Of a DNA stretch of 64,000 nt, positions 11,597 to 28,523 are shown piece after piece. Under the pieces are notes generated by a model. The model saw only the letters and a program-made list of their open reading frames with translations. It ran no database searches and was not told the origin of the DNA. Both the position numbers and the translations under genes were made by a program. Each line of letters starts with the position of its first letter. The first letter of the stretch is position 1. Source of the stretch: Bordetella genomosp. 2. Lineage in GTDB: Bacteria > Pseudomonadota > Gammaproteobacteria > Burkholderiales > Burkholderiaceae_B. Where the stretch lies: NCBI RefSeq assembly GCF_002261345.1, contig NZ_NEVT01000009.1, positions 434,001-498,000 of the forward strand, read 5' to 3'.

Positions 11597-11974
11597 TCAG
11601 GCCTTCTTCGGACGCTTGGCGCCGTACTTCGAGCGCGCCTGCTTGCGGTCCTTGACGCCCTGGAGGTCGAGCGAACCGCGCACGATGTGGTAGCGCACAC
11701 CGGGCAAGTCCTTGACACGGCCGCCGCGCACCAGCACCACCGAGTGCTCCTGCAGGTTGTGGCCTTCGCCGCCGATGTACGAAATGACTTCGTAGCCGTT
11801 GGTCAGGCGCACCTTGGCGACCTTACGCAGGGCGGAGTTCGGCTTCTTCGGGGTGGTGGTGTACACGCGGGTGCACACGCCGCGGCGTTGCGGGCAGTTT
11901 TCGAGCGCGGGGCTCTTGCTCTTGATGACGCTGACTTCGCGCGGCTTGCGCACGAGCTGGCTAATGGTAGGCAT
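11597..11974 (-). CDS. rpsL: 30S ribosomal protein S12
   Basis: A 125-residue protein, the normal size. The start [13 protein letters not shown] is chosen because all S12 proteins begin this way; the frame stays open 66 codons upstream but that part has no similarity. Lys43 (in [11 protein letters not shown]) and Lys88 (GRVKDLPG) are the wild-type residues whose substitution gives streptomycin resistance, so a sensitive ribosome is predicted. It is the first gene of the str operon. The 290 bases upstream (11975-12264) contain no other gene and should hold the operon promoter and leader. Confidence 0.98.
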   Translation of the reverse strand: MPTISQLVRKPREVSVIKSKSPALENCPQRRGVCTRVYTTTPKKPNSALRKVAKVRLTNGYEVISYIGGEGHNLQEHSVVLVRGGRVKDLPGVRYHIVRGSLDLQGVKDRKQARSKYGAKRPKKA

Positions 11975-12264
11975 GACCTTTGAAATCCCTTTTACGTACC
12001 ACTGGTAAGTACTGGAGTACTCGTATTCCCTGGTGGGTTGCCCTGTCGTCCAGGCCGGCACACCAGCGAGAGGCAGTTCACGCAAAACCGCCTCAAACGT
12101 TCCGTACGTAAAAGAGCGGGTCTTGCAGACAAAAACGCACAAAGACCGGCTGCCGGAGGGTAGGCGGCCCACTCTTTATGCGCAAATAAAGCAGTAAGCC
12201 CGTCAGCATAACCTAGAACCGCAGGCAAGTCAAAACATGTGTGCGCCGCGGCAAGGCGCGCCGG

Positions 12265-12984
12265 TCACTGGTCGGCAAACAGGTAGCCGCTGCCGTAGAC
12301 CGTGCGGATGGGCAGGATGACGCCGGCCAATTCGGCCTTGCGGCGCAGGCGGCTGATGATGACGTCGATGCTGCGCGAGCCGCTTATGCGTCCCCCATTT
12401 GGGCCGGAGCCGGCGTCGAGTTGCTCATTGAGCTCGGCGCGGCCGACCGCGCGGCCGACGACGTCCAGCAGCGCGCGCACGATCAGGCGTTCGTTGGCCG
12501 ACAGCGACAGCGCCACCCCGGACGGGGACACCAGGGTCCAGCTTTGGTCGCGCAGCTCCCAGCGCCCGGACTGCTCGTTCGCAACCTCGGTTTCGCCCGC
12601 GGCGCCGGGCGCGAGTCCCGGCAGGCGGCGCGCCAGCGCCAGCAGCACGCAGGCCAGCTCGCGGCTGTCGACCGGCTGCGGCAGGCAGATATCGGCGCCG
12701 CTCTGCAGGCACCGCAGGCGGCTTTCGACGTTGCCCGCCGAACTGATGACGACGATGCCCAGTTCCGGCGACGCGCGCAGGCGCGACAGCAGCGCATAGC
12801 CGATCTCGCCCAGTTCGGCGATTTCCAGCACGACGGCATCGTAGTCCTCGGCCCCGAGCTGGCTGAACAGCTCGAGCGGCGTGGCGCATGCTTGTGCACT
12901 CACGCCCGCCTGCAAGAGTGCGGCGACTGAATCCCCACGCATTGTTGCATCGGGCGCCATGATGAGTACGTTCAATTGCTTCAT
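12265..12984 (-). CDS. OmpR-like DNA-binding protein with degenerate receiver domain
   Basis: A 239-residue protein with a receiver-like domain (about 1-118) and a winged-helix DNA-binding domain (about 145-238; FADQ at the C-terminus, SIDVIISRLRRKAELAG recognition region). The receiver is atypical. The phospho-acceptor Asp is replaced by Glu54 (DAVVLEIAELG), and the acidic pocket before the first helix reads MAPD instead of the usual acidic pair. It may therefore act without phosphorylation or as a constitutive phospho-mimic (inference). It is transcribed away from an intact response regulator at 13252 with a shared 267-base promoter region, and lies next to a CHASE2 kinase. The target genes are unknown. 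Confidence 0.82.
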   Translation of the reverse strand: MKQLNVLIMAPDATMRGDSVAALLQAGVSAQACATPLELFSQLGAEDYDAVVLEIAELGEIGYALLSRLRASPELGIVVISSAGNVESRLRCLQSGADICLPQPVDSRELACVLLALARRLPGLAPGAAGETEVANEQSGRWELRDQSWTLVSPSGVALSLSANERLIVRALLDVVGRAVGRAELNEQLDAGSGPNGGRISGSRSIDVIISRLRRKAELAGVILPIRTVYGSGYLFADQ

Positions 12985-13251
12985 AACATTGTCCCTATCT
13001 CGCCTTCATCCGCGAAAATGCTGGTGATCGAGGCTCCGGCGAGTCGATCTTTGCGAGACAGTGTGACGCTGTATTGCGTGCAGACGTAGTCAAGATTCGT
13101 CAACTTTGCGTTGCTTGACATTCACAATGTTGCAGGATTCAAGAATCCGCAACAGCGAGTTATCATCGCAGTGCGGCATAGCTATGCTCGTAGCAGCGTA
13201 GACCCTGAATCTCGGGCGAAACATGCCCCTTTTTTTGCAAAGAATTCACCT

Positions 13252-13971
13252 ATGCAGATTGCCTCGCTGGAAGACGACCTGGACCAGGCCCGACATATTC
13301 AGCAGGTTCTGACTTCGGCCGGTCATGCCTGCCACAGTTTCCAGCGCAGCCTGGATCTATTGGCCGCGTTGCGCACGCAGTCTTTCGATCTGATCCTGCT
13401 CGATTGGCAAGTGCCCGATATGGGAGGAGACGAAGTCCTGCGGCAGCTTCGCGCCACGCAGGGCTTGCGCGTGCCTGTCATTTTCGTGACGAGCCGCAGC
13501 CAGGAAGCAGACTTGGTGCAAGGCCTGCAAGCCGGCGCCGACGACTACATCGTCAAGCCGTTGCGCCCCGCCGAATTGCTGGCGCGGGTCGCGGCGCTGC
13601 TGCGCCGCAGCCAGGCCGCGCTGCCGGACCAGGCGCCGTTTTCGGTGGCGTCCTATCGGATCGATCCCGCGGCGCGCAGCATTGCGCTGCTCGACGAGCC
13701 CATCCCGCTGGCGCCCAAGGAATTCGAACTGGCCCAGCTGTTCTTCCGCAACGTCGGCCGCCTGCTTTCGCGCGACGTATTGGCCGAAAGCGTGTGGAAC
13801 CGGGAGATCCCCGCCACCTCGCGCACGCTCGACACGCACCTGTCGAACATACGCCAGAAGCTGCGGCTGCGCCCGGAGAACGGCGTGCGCCTGAGCTCGT
13901 CATATGCGCTGGGCTATCGGCTGGAACTCATCAATGAAACCGCGGGCAACGCGCCCGCAGGCAAAGCATAA
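13252..13971 (+). CDS. response regulator, OmpR/PhoB type
   Basis: A 239-residue regulator with a complete receiver (acidic pair in SLEDDLDQ, phospho-acceptor Asp51 in LILLDWQVPD, Lys in DDYIVKPLRP) and a C-terminal winged helix (SRTLDTHLSNIRQKLRLRPE). The start at MQIASLEDD matches where receiver domains begin; an upstream in-frame ATG would add 47 residues of no recognisable fold. It is the first gene of a plus-strand operon with the FecR-LysM protein and the CHASE2 histidine kinase, so that kinase is its likely partner (inference). It is divergent to the degenerate regulator. Confidence 0.9.
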   Translation: MQIASLEDDLDQARHIQQVLTSAGHACHSFQRSLDLLAALRTQSFDLILLDWQVPDMGGDEVLRQLRATQGLRVPVIFVTSRSQEADLVQGLQAGADDYIVKPLRPAELLARVAALLRRSQAALPDQAPFSVASYRIDPAARSIALLDEPIPLAPKEFELAQLFFRNVGRLLSRDVLAESVWNREIPATSRTLDTHLSNIRQKLRLRPENGVRLSSSYALGYRLELINETAGNAPAGKA

Positions 13972-13997
13972 GCTTTCCGTCTCTGGAGACTCTCTAC

Positions 13998-15104
13998 ATG
14001 ACTTGGCGTTTCTTGCGCATGTTCATGGGGCTGTACCTCGCTCTGGTCGCTGCATCCGCTTCGGCGCAACCCGCGGGCGCCCTGGGCGATGATTTCATTT
14101 ACCGGGTTCGCCAGGGCGACACGCTCATCGGGTTGGCGACCCTCTATACCCGTAACGAGGCCAACTGGGCCAGGCTGCAAACACTCAACCAGGTCGAGGA
14201 CCCTTATCGGCTGATGATCGGACGGGAGTTGCGCATTCCGTTTTCCATGATTCCGGAAGTGCCGGCGCAGACCGTGATCGTGCACGTCAGCGGCAGCGCC
14301 CAGGTCGACGGCGCGCCGGTGCGCGTCGCGATGCCGGTGGCCGAGGGCTCCACCATCACGACGGCGCCGGACGGCTTCGTCACGCTGCAGTTGGCGGATG
14401 GCACGAAGATCACCCTGCCGGAGGCGGGCACGACGCACCTGGAGCGCCTGCGCCAGTTCGAAGGCAGTGCCCTTACCGATTCCATCCTGCGCGTCCAGCA
14501 GGGCATGGTGGATTCGCACGTCGCGCCGGACGGCCAGGGCGTGGGGCGTTTCGAGGTGCGTACGCCGGTTGCCGTCACAGGCGTGCGCGGCACGCGTTTC
14601 CGTGTGCAGGCGGGGCAACAAGGCGCGCGCAGCGAAGTGCTCGAGGGCAGCGTGCGGCTGCAGGCCCATGCGCGCGACGCCGCGCCAGGCCGCGCGGTGG
14701 CGGTATCCACCGGATACGGCGCCGCCATTGGCGCCGATGGCGTACTGCACGGTGTCCGGCCGCTGCTGCCGGCGCCGGAGCTGGGTCCGCCGCAGCGCGC
14801 GGGATCCGGCCAGTGGACGGCCGCCGTGTCGCCCGTGCCGGACGCGGTGGCGTATCAAGTCGTGGTGTCGCGCGACGCGGACGGCCTGGAAGTGACCTCG
14901 TCGGACCGCTTCGACAATCCGGACATCCGTTTTTCGGCGCCGGGCGCGGGCACTTATTATGTCGCGGTGCGCGCCGTCGACGCCGCCGGGCTGGAAGGCC
15001 GCGACGCGCGCCTGACGTTCGAGGGCGCCAACGCGCTGATGACTCACTCGGGCCTGCCGGTGACCCTCACCGATGGCGGAGTCGTCACGCTGTCCGATTA
15101 CTGA
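13998..15104 (+). CDS. secreted LysM-FecR domain protein
   Basis: A 368-residue exported protein. A signal peptide is clear (LYLALVAASASA, cleavage before QPAG). A LysM domain follows (about 33-78, YRVRQGDTLIGLATLY), which would bind peptidoglycan. A FecR-type domain (about 95-190; ITTAPDGFVTLQLADGTKI, VAVTGVRGTRFRV) comes next. The C-terminal third resembles a fibronectin-III-like fold (AYQVVVSRDADGLEV, YYVAVRAVDAAGLEG). FecR domains in such proteins usually sense or relay envelope signals. It lies 26 bases after the response regulator and 83 bases before the CHASE2 kinase, suggesting a periplasmic input component (inference). Confidence 0.87.
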   Translation: MTWRFLRMFMGLYLALVAASASAQPAGALGDDFIYRVRQGDTLIGLATLYTRNEANWARLQTLNQVEDPYRLMIGRELRIPFSMIPEVPAQTVIVHVSGSAQVDGAPVRVAMPVAEGSTITTAPDGFVTLQLADGTKITLPEAGTTHLERLRQFEGSALTDSILRVQQGMVDSHVAPDGQGVGRFEVRTPVAVTGVRGTRFRVQAGQQGARSEVLEGSVRLQAHARDAAPGRAVAVSTGYGAAIGADGVLHGVRPLLPAPELGPPQRAGSGQWTAAVSPVPDAVAYQVVVSRDADGLEVTSSDRFDNPDIRFSAPGAGTYYVAVRAVDAAGLEGRDARLTFEGANALMTHSGLPVTLTDGGVVTLSDY

Positions 15105-15187
15105 ACCCGGCACGGCCCGCCGCATGAAGCCGCGCCAGCCGCCGCCGCGCCGAGGCGCGCCGTCCCCCATCAACCGGACGCATCCAC

Positions 15188-17530
15188 ATGGCTGAGCGTC
15201 GCTACCATGGTCCCCGCTCCGGCTTGCTGCTGACGGCCTTCCTGGTCGCCCTCGCGGCCTTGCTGGGCGCCATCAACGGCCTGGGCCGGTTCGACCAGAT
15301 ACTCTATGACCGCGCGATTTCACTAACGGGGCGCCCAGCCGCGCAGGACGTGCTGCTGGTCGCCATGGATGACCAGTCCATCGAGGCGCTGGGCCGCTGG
15401 CCCTGGCCGCGCGTCATGCACGCCGCGCTGCTGGACCGACTGCGCGAAGCGCGCGCGGTCGGCCTGGACATCGTGTTCACGGAGGCCAGCCCTCCTGGCC
15501 ACCGCGACGACCAGCTGCTGGCCGAGGCCATTCGCCGCCACGGCCGGGTGGTCCTGCCGGTGGTGCTGGACAATCTGGAGGCGCCCGTCCAGGCCAGCCT
15601 GCCGCTGCAGCCGCTCGCGCAGGCGGCCGCCGGCCTGGGGTATATCAACATCGAGCTCGACAACGACGGCGTGGTGCGCCGCGCCACCTGGACGCGCGAC
15701 GTCGCCGGCAGGCGGTGGGATCATTTCGCGCTGGCCATGCTGGAGACCGGCGGCGAGGGCGCGCGCGTGGAGGCCCTGCGGAATCGCCTGCCGGACTCGG
15801 CCACCACGCTGATTCCCTATTCCGGGCCGCCTGGCCACCTGCGCGCCGTGTCTTATTTGTCGGTGCTGCGCGGCGAAGTGCCGCCCGCCATGCTGCGAGG
15901 CAAGTACGTCCTGGTGGGAGCCTGGGCCACCGGGATCGGGGACATCTATCCCGCGCCGGTATCGCACAGCGCCAGCGGCATGTCGGGCGTGGAGATCATG
16001 GGCAACCTGCTGCACTCGGCCCGCGAGGGGCTGCTGCTGGAATATGCGGCGCCTTGGCATACCGCGCTGGCCAGCGCCATTCCGGTGCTGCTGTTGTGCC
16101 TGGCGCTGCCCAGGCTGTCGCCCCGGCAGGCCGTCGTGTGCAGCGTGGCCCTGCTGGCGCTGGCGCTGGCGGCGGCCCTCGCGGCCCTGCGCTGGGCCAA
16201 TCTGTGGCTGCCGCCTGGCGCGGCCCTGCTGGGCGTCGCGGTCTGCTATCCCCTGTGGAGCTGGCGCAGCCAGGAAGCCGCACTACGCTACATGGACGGC
16301 GAAATGAAACGCTTGCGGATCGAGTATCCGCCGGTGCTGGACGAAGCCGGGCCGCAAGGCGGCCGCATCGGCCGGTCGCTGGATCATTATGTGGGCGAGC
16401 TGGACCGGACCCTCAGCCGCGTCCGCAACCTGCGGCGCTTTCTGGCCGACGGGCTGGACGGCATGCCCGATGCCACGCTGGTCATCGACCTGGCGGGGCG
16501 GCTGCAATTCCGCAACCGTCCCGCGGTGCTGTACTTCCTTCATCTGAGCATCCGCCCGCCCCGGGTGGGCCAGGTGGTCGCACCGGCGCTGGAGCAAGCA
16601 TTTTCCGAGCAGGCAACGCGCCAGGTCGTGCACCAGGCCCTGCACGCGTACGGCGCCGCCCAGGCCAACGGCGATACCGCGGCGCAGCGCATCAGCGTCG
16701 AGGTGCGCGACCGGGCGGGGCAGGACGTGCTGCTGCGCTGCGCGCCGATCCGCAATGCCACGGGCGGCTATGCCGGCACGGTGGTGACGCTGAGCGACAT
16801 CACCGCCATACGGCAGGCCGAGCGCCGGCGCGACGAGACCCTCCGCTTCATCTCGCACGATATGCGGGCGCCGCAGAATTCGATTCTCGCCCTGGTCGCG
16901 TTGAACCAGCATGACCACGAGGGCAATGGCCCTCCCTCGGAAGCACTGACGCGCATCGCGCACTTGGCCAAACGCACGCTCAGGCTGGTCGACGACTTCA
17001 TCCAGCTGACGCGCGCCGAGTCGATGGACATTGCCCACATGACGCTCGACCTGGCCGACCTGGTGCGCGAGGCCGCCGACGAGTTCTGGGCCGCCGCGCA
17101 GGCGCGCAACATCACGCTGGGCGTGCAGGTGCCGGCCGAGCCGGCGCTGGCCAACGGCGACCAGACGCTGATCATGCGTGCCATCAGCAATTTGCTGGAT
17201 AACGCCATCAAATACAGCCCGGATGGCAGCCCGGTACAAGTCCGCGTCGTGGCGGGCGCCGATGCCTGGGACATCGAGATCGAGGATGCCGGCCCCGGCA
17301 TTGCGCCGGACGACCAGGCCCGCCTGTTCGAGCCCTTCTTCCGCACTGGCGACGCACATCGCTCCAGCACGGTCGGCTCCGGCCTCGGCCTGGCGTTCGT
17401 GCGCACCGTGGCACAACGCCACGGCGGGGAAGTCGCCGTATACAGCCAGCCCGGGTCGGGCGCACGCTTCGTATTCAGCCTGCCGAAGGCGCTGGCCGAA
17501 GCCGATTACGAGGACGGCGCGCGCGCCTAG
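15188..17530 (+). CDS. CHASE2-domain sensor histidine kinase
   Basis: A 780-residue membrane kinase. An N-terminal membrane segment (about 11-30) is followed by a periplasmic CHASE2 domain (about 30-280, with YDRAISLTGRPAAQDVLLVA and the GLDIVFTE segment). Two or three further membrane helices span about 290-365. A PAS-like region (about 425-540) precedes a HisKA domain with the phospho-accepting His557 in FISHDMRAP, and an ATPase domain with N box (NLLDNAIKYS), G1 (DAGPGIAPDD) and G2 (GSGLGLAFV). All catalytic motifs are present. CHASE2 kinases accompany FecR-LysM proteins in several proteobacterial envelope-signalling clusters. The likely partner is the response regulator two genes upstream; the stimulus is unknown. 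Confidence 0.92.
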   Translation: MAERRYHGPRSGLLLTAFLVALAALLGAINGLGRFDQILYDRAISLTGRPAAQDVLLVAMDDQSIEALGRWPWPRVMHAALLDRLREARAVGLDIVFTEASPPGHRDDQLLAEAIRRHGRVVLPVVLDNLEAPVQASLPLQPLAQAAAGLGYINIELDNDGVVRRATWTRDVAGRRWDHFALAMLETGGEGARVEALRNRLPDSATTLIPYSGPPGHLRAVSYLSVLRGEVPPAMLRGKYVLVGAWATGIGDIYPAPVSHSASGMSGVEIMGNLLHSAREGLLLEYAAPWHTALASAIPVLLLCLALPRLSPRQAVVCSVALLALALAAALAALRWANLWLPPGAALLGVAVCYPLWSWRSQEAALRYMDGEMKRLRIEYPPVLDEAGPQGGRIGRSLDHYVGELDRTLSRVRNLRRFLADGLDGMPDATLVIDLAGRLQFRNRPAVLYFLHLSIRPPRVGQVVAPALEQAFSEQATRQVVHQALHAYGAAQANGDTAAQRISVEVRDRAGQDVLLRCAPIRNATGGYAGTVVTLSDITAIRQAERRRDETLRFISHDMRAPQNSILALVALNQHDHEGNGPPSEALTRIAHLAKRTLRLVDDFIQLTRAESMDIAHMTLDLADLVREAADEFWAAAQARNITLGVQVPAEPALANGDQTLIMRAISNLLDNAIKYSPDGSPVQVRVVAGADAWDIEIEDAGPGIAPDDQARLFEPFFRTGDAHRSSTVGSGLGLAFVRTVAQRHGGEVAVYSQPGSGARFVFSLPKALAEADYEDGARA

Positions 17531-17564
17531 CGCTGCTCACGCTGACGGGCGCCCCGCGCCGGCC

Positions 17565-18773
17565 CTAGCGGAATACATGCGAGATCACGGTGGGTTGGCC
17601 CGCCTTGACTTCCAGCGTGGTGCGGTAGGGCGGCTGCGCGCTGTTGCGGATCGTCACCGAGTATTTGCCCGGCGCCAGCCGCAAGGTCTTGAGGGGCGGA
17701 GTGACCCCGCGCGGCACGCCGTTGATGAGAATCTCGCCCCAGGGACGCACATTTATGCTCACGCGCACCCGGGCCGGCGGCGGCGTCTGCGCTGGCGCGG
17801 CGCCGGCGGGCGACGCGTTTCCGGCGGCCGGCTCCGGCAAGGCCGGCGGGTCGGCGGGTATTCCCGGCGCCGCCTCGGCATATCCGGCTTGCCACTCGGC
17901 CGCGGGCAGCTCCGCCATCGCCACGGCGGCCGGATCCCGGACCACCGGCGGCGCGACTCGCTCGACCGGAGCGGGAGCGGCTCCCACCACGGGTTCCGAA
18001 TGGGTAATGACGCCCTCGGGCGCGCCGGTCAGCCGGCCCCACCAGTAGGCCGACACGCCGAGCGTCGCCACGCCCAGCAGGATGGCCCGGACAACCGCAC
18101 GGAAGCTCTGCCGCTGGACGCGGCCCGGCGCATCCAGGGCGACCGAAGGCGTCGCGGCGTGCGCCGGCGCCACCGCGGGTTCGGCGGCCTGCGGCGGCGC
18201 CGGCAGGGCCAGCAATTCGGCCAGGGCCTGGACGGTACGGGGCCGATCGGCGGGCGCAATGGCCAGGCCGGCGTCGACCGCTGCGCAGAACGTCGCGTCG
18301 TACTTGGCCAGGTCCATCGTGGCCAGGGGACGATACGTCTCCGAGATGCGGCGCTCGGGCGCAGCGGGCGGCCGCTGGCCGGTGACCAGCGCATACGCCA
18401 CGGCGCAGAGCGCGTAGATATCGGTCCAGGGCCCGCGCGGCCACTCCGGGTCCTCGGTATAGAGCTCGAACGGGGCATAGCCCGGCGCGGGCGCCTTGGG
18501 TTCGGCGGCCGGCGCATAGCCCGACAACGCCATCAAGTGGGCGCGCCCGGTTTCATCGAGGCCGACGGAATGAACCGAAATATCGCCGCAGATCCGTCCT
18601 TCCTCGTGCAGCTCCTCGAGGGTGGGGATCAGTTCGGCGATCAACCTCTGGATACGGGCCTGTGGCACCCCGCCCGCGGCAGTCGCGGCGATCGCGCTGA
18701 GCGGACGATGGGCAAGGGGCGCGGCGCCGGCGAAGGGCCCGCGCGGGGTGGAAAAGCCGGCGGAGGTAAACAT
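17565..18773 (-). CDS. membrane pseudokinase (Ser/Thr-kinase-like C-lobe) with PEGA-like tail
   Basis: A 402-residue protein that looks like the C-terminal lobe of a Hanks-type kinase (about 35-190) without an N-lobe. No glycine loop or VAIK lysine is present. The catalytic loop is degenerate: GDISVHSVGLD replaces HRDxKxxN, and the DFG position reads LSG. The structural WTDIYALCAVAYALVTG helix and a PGYAPFE segment (APE-like) are kept. A membrane helix follows (AILLGVATLGVSAYWW, about 225-245). After a proline-rich linker, a PEGA-like module lies at the end (VSINVRPWGEILINGVPRG, APGKYSVTIRN), which should be periplasmic. ATP-dependent phosphorylation seems unlikely; a binding or scaffold role is inferred. 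It converges on the CHASE2 kinase gene. Confidence 0.8.
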   Translation of the reverse strand: MFTSAGFSTPRGPFAGAAPLAHRPLSAIAATAAGGVPQARIQRLIAELIPTLEELHEEGRICGDISVHSVGLDETGRAHLMALSGYAPAAEPKAPAPGYAPFELYTEDPEWPRGPWTDIYALCAVAYALVTGQRPPAAPERRISETYRPLATMDLAKYDATFCAAVDAGLAIAPADRPRTVQALAELLALPAPPQAAEPAVAPAHAATPSVALDAPGRVQRQSFRAVVRAILLGVATLGVSAYWWGRLTGAPEGVITHSEPVVGAAPAPVERVAPPVVRDPAAVAMAELPAAEWQAGYAEAAPGIPADPPALPEPAAGNASPAGAAPAQTPPPARVRVSINVRPWGEILINGVPRGVTPPLKTLRLAPGKYSVTIRNSAQPPYRTTLEVKAGQPTVISHVFR

Positions 18774-19035
18774 GACCGAAACAGAATGGAAATGCGCGAG
18801 AAACCATCGCCTGATACGAAGGGGCTCGATTCTCGCGCAAGCGCCGTGTGCAGTTTACTGGAGTTACTTTTTATAACCGGAACTCGCAGTAAGAAGCATG
18901 TTTATTGCATCGCAGCATGCGCTATTGATTCATACAACGGATATTATCCGAGCATCCTTCCCGGGTTCATTTCACAATGGCTACGCCGGGAACAGGATGT
19001 GACTTTCCCTTCCACAGGCACAGGCTCAATCGTTC

Positions 19036-19431
19036 ATGAAGACTCGCGCTTTCTTGCCCCCTTTGCTTTGCCTTCTGATCACGCTCGGCGGCTGCGCCGG
19101 TCTTGGTTCCAGCCTCGAAGGCCCGCCGTCCCAAGCCGCGCAGGATGCGCTGGCGGAAGTGAAACAGCAATATGCGGCCGGGCAGTACGGCAGCGTCATC
19201 CGCACCGTCGCGACGTCCGGCGATATTGCCGCCGCGCCCAAGTCGTTGCGCATCGAGGCGTACAAGCTCCAGGCGTTCAGCTACTGCGTGCGCAACTATG
19301 CGCAATTGTGCGAAGACACATTCGTACGCATTTTGCAGCTCGACTCGGCGTTCGTGCTGGCGCCGAACGAAGCCGGCCACCCGCAATGGGGCCCGGTGTT
19401 CAAGTCGGCACAGGCGCGCGCCGGACGCTAG
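19036..19431 (+). CDS. TssQ-like lipoprotein
   Basis: A 131-residue lipoprotein: a signal peptide (LPPLLCLLITLGGC) ending in a lipobox with the acylated Cys at residue 20. The mature part is mostly helical and TPR-like, with a QYAAGQYGSVIRTVA helix pair and the C-terminal block NEAGHPQWGPVFKSA. That block is what I recognise from TssQ, a lipoprotein accompanying some type VI secretion loci in Burkholderiales. No core secretion gene lies in this window, so the function may instead belong with the adjacent pseudokinase, CHASE2 kinase and LysM-FecR protein. The assignment rests on remembered family features and not on a search. The gene is divergent from the pseudokinase across 262 bases. Confidence 0.72.
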   Translation: MKTRAFLPPLLCLLITLGGCAGLGSSLEGPPSQAAQDALAEVKQQYAAGQYGSVIRTVATSGDIAAAPKSLRIEAYKLQAFSYCVRNYAQLCEDTFVRILQLDSAFVLAPNEAGHPQWGPVFKSAQARAGR

Positions 19432-19471
19432 CCGCCCCGCCGCATGGCGCCAGGCTTGGCGCCAACGTAAA

Positions 19472-19503
19472 AAACGGCCGCTGAAGCAATTCAGCGGCCG
19501 TTT
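19472..19503. terminator. terminator between the TssQ-like gene and rpoC
   Basis: A perfect 14-base inverted repeat (19472-19485 with 19490-19503) around a four-base loop. On the minus strand the stem is followed by six T residues, the expected terminator of the rpoBC transcript. On the plus strand the following T-run is interrupted, so it may also stop the lipoprotein transcript but less strongly. Confidence 0.9.
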
Positions 19504-19550
19504 CAGTTTCGCCCGACGGCCGGCCTGCCGGCCGTCGGTAGCGAAGCGCC

Positions 19551-27904
<8,354 letters not shown>

Positions 27905-27960
27905 GAGCACTCCGACTCGAGGTTGCATGGGCCGTCAACCACGGCCCCAGGTGATACGAC

Positions 27961-28010
27961 TCCAGGAAACCTCTCTGCAAAGGACACCCCGGCAGTAGGG
28001 GTTTCCTGGA
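27961..28010. other. inverted repeat in the rplL-rpoB spacer
   Basis: A perfect 11-base inverted repeat (27961-27971 with 28000-28010, arm TCCAGGAAACC) with a 28-base loop, directly downstream of the rplL terminator hairpin on the minus strand. Its position in the rpoB leader suggests an mRNA structure for processing or control of rpoB expression, as seen with RNase III sites in E. coli; this is inference. Confidence 0.5.
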
Positions 28011-28015
28011 AACGC

Positions 28016-28052
28016 AAAAGCCCGGGGACGGCAAATTGCGCTGTCCCCGGGC
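28016..28052 (-). terminator. rplL-rpoB intergenic terminator (attenuator)
   Basis: A 10-base perfect GC-rich stem (28020-28029 with 28043-28052, arm GCCCGGGGAC) with a 13-base loop, followed on the minus strand by TTTT. It lies 15 bases after the rplL stop and before rpoB. In E. coli a partial terminator at the same place reduces rpoBC transcription relative to the ribosomal protein genes; the same role is inferred here. Confidence 0.82.
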
Positions 28053-28066
28053 GTCGACGCAAAGTC

Positions 28067-28447
28067 TTACTTGAGTTCGACCTTGGCGCCGGCTTCTTCC
28101 AGCTTCTTCTTGGCGGCTTCGGCGTCAGCCTTGGCGATGCCTTCCTTGACGGGCTTCGGCGCGCCGTCGACCAGGTCCTTGGCTTCCTTCAGACCCAGGC
28201 CGGTCAGTTCGCGCACGGCCTTGATGACGCTCACCTTGTTGGCGCCGGCTTCGGCCAGCACAACGGTGAACTCGGTCTGCTCTTCGGCAGCGGCGGCGGC
28301 GCCACCGGCAGCGGGAGCAGCCACGGCCACGGCGGCGGCGGCAGCCGACACGCCAAACTTCTCTTCCATTTCCTTGATCAGCTCGGACAGCTCGAGCACG
28401 GTCATGCCAGCGATGGCGTCAAGGATTTCAGCTTTGCTAAGTGCCAT
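28067..28447 (-). CDS. rplL: 50S ribosomal protein L7/L12
   Basis: A 126-residue stalk protein. It has an N-terminal dimerisation domain ([20 protein letters not shown]), a long alanine-rich hinge ([20 protein letters not shown]) and the C-terminal factor-binding domain ([20 protein letters not shown]). It recruits and activates translational GTPases. It lies 76 bases after rplJ, whose product anchors L7/L12 dimers on the ribosome. Confidence 0.98.
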   Translation of the reverse strand: MALSKAEILDAIAGMTVLELSELIKEMEEKFGVSAAAAAVAVAAPAAGGAAAAAEEQTEFTVVLAEAGANKVSVIKAVRELTGLGLKEAKDLVDGAPKPVKEGIAKADAEAAKKKLEEAGAKVELK

Positions 28448-28523
28448 TTTTCAGAACTCCAAAATTGGATAAATGCCAGGTTGGGTGTCGCTCGGTCGTT
28501 CAGCGAATTCCGCGGGCGGTGGC

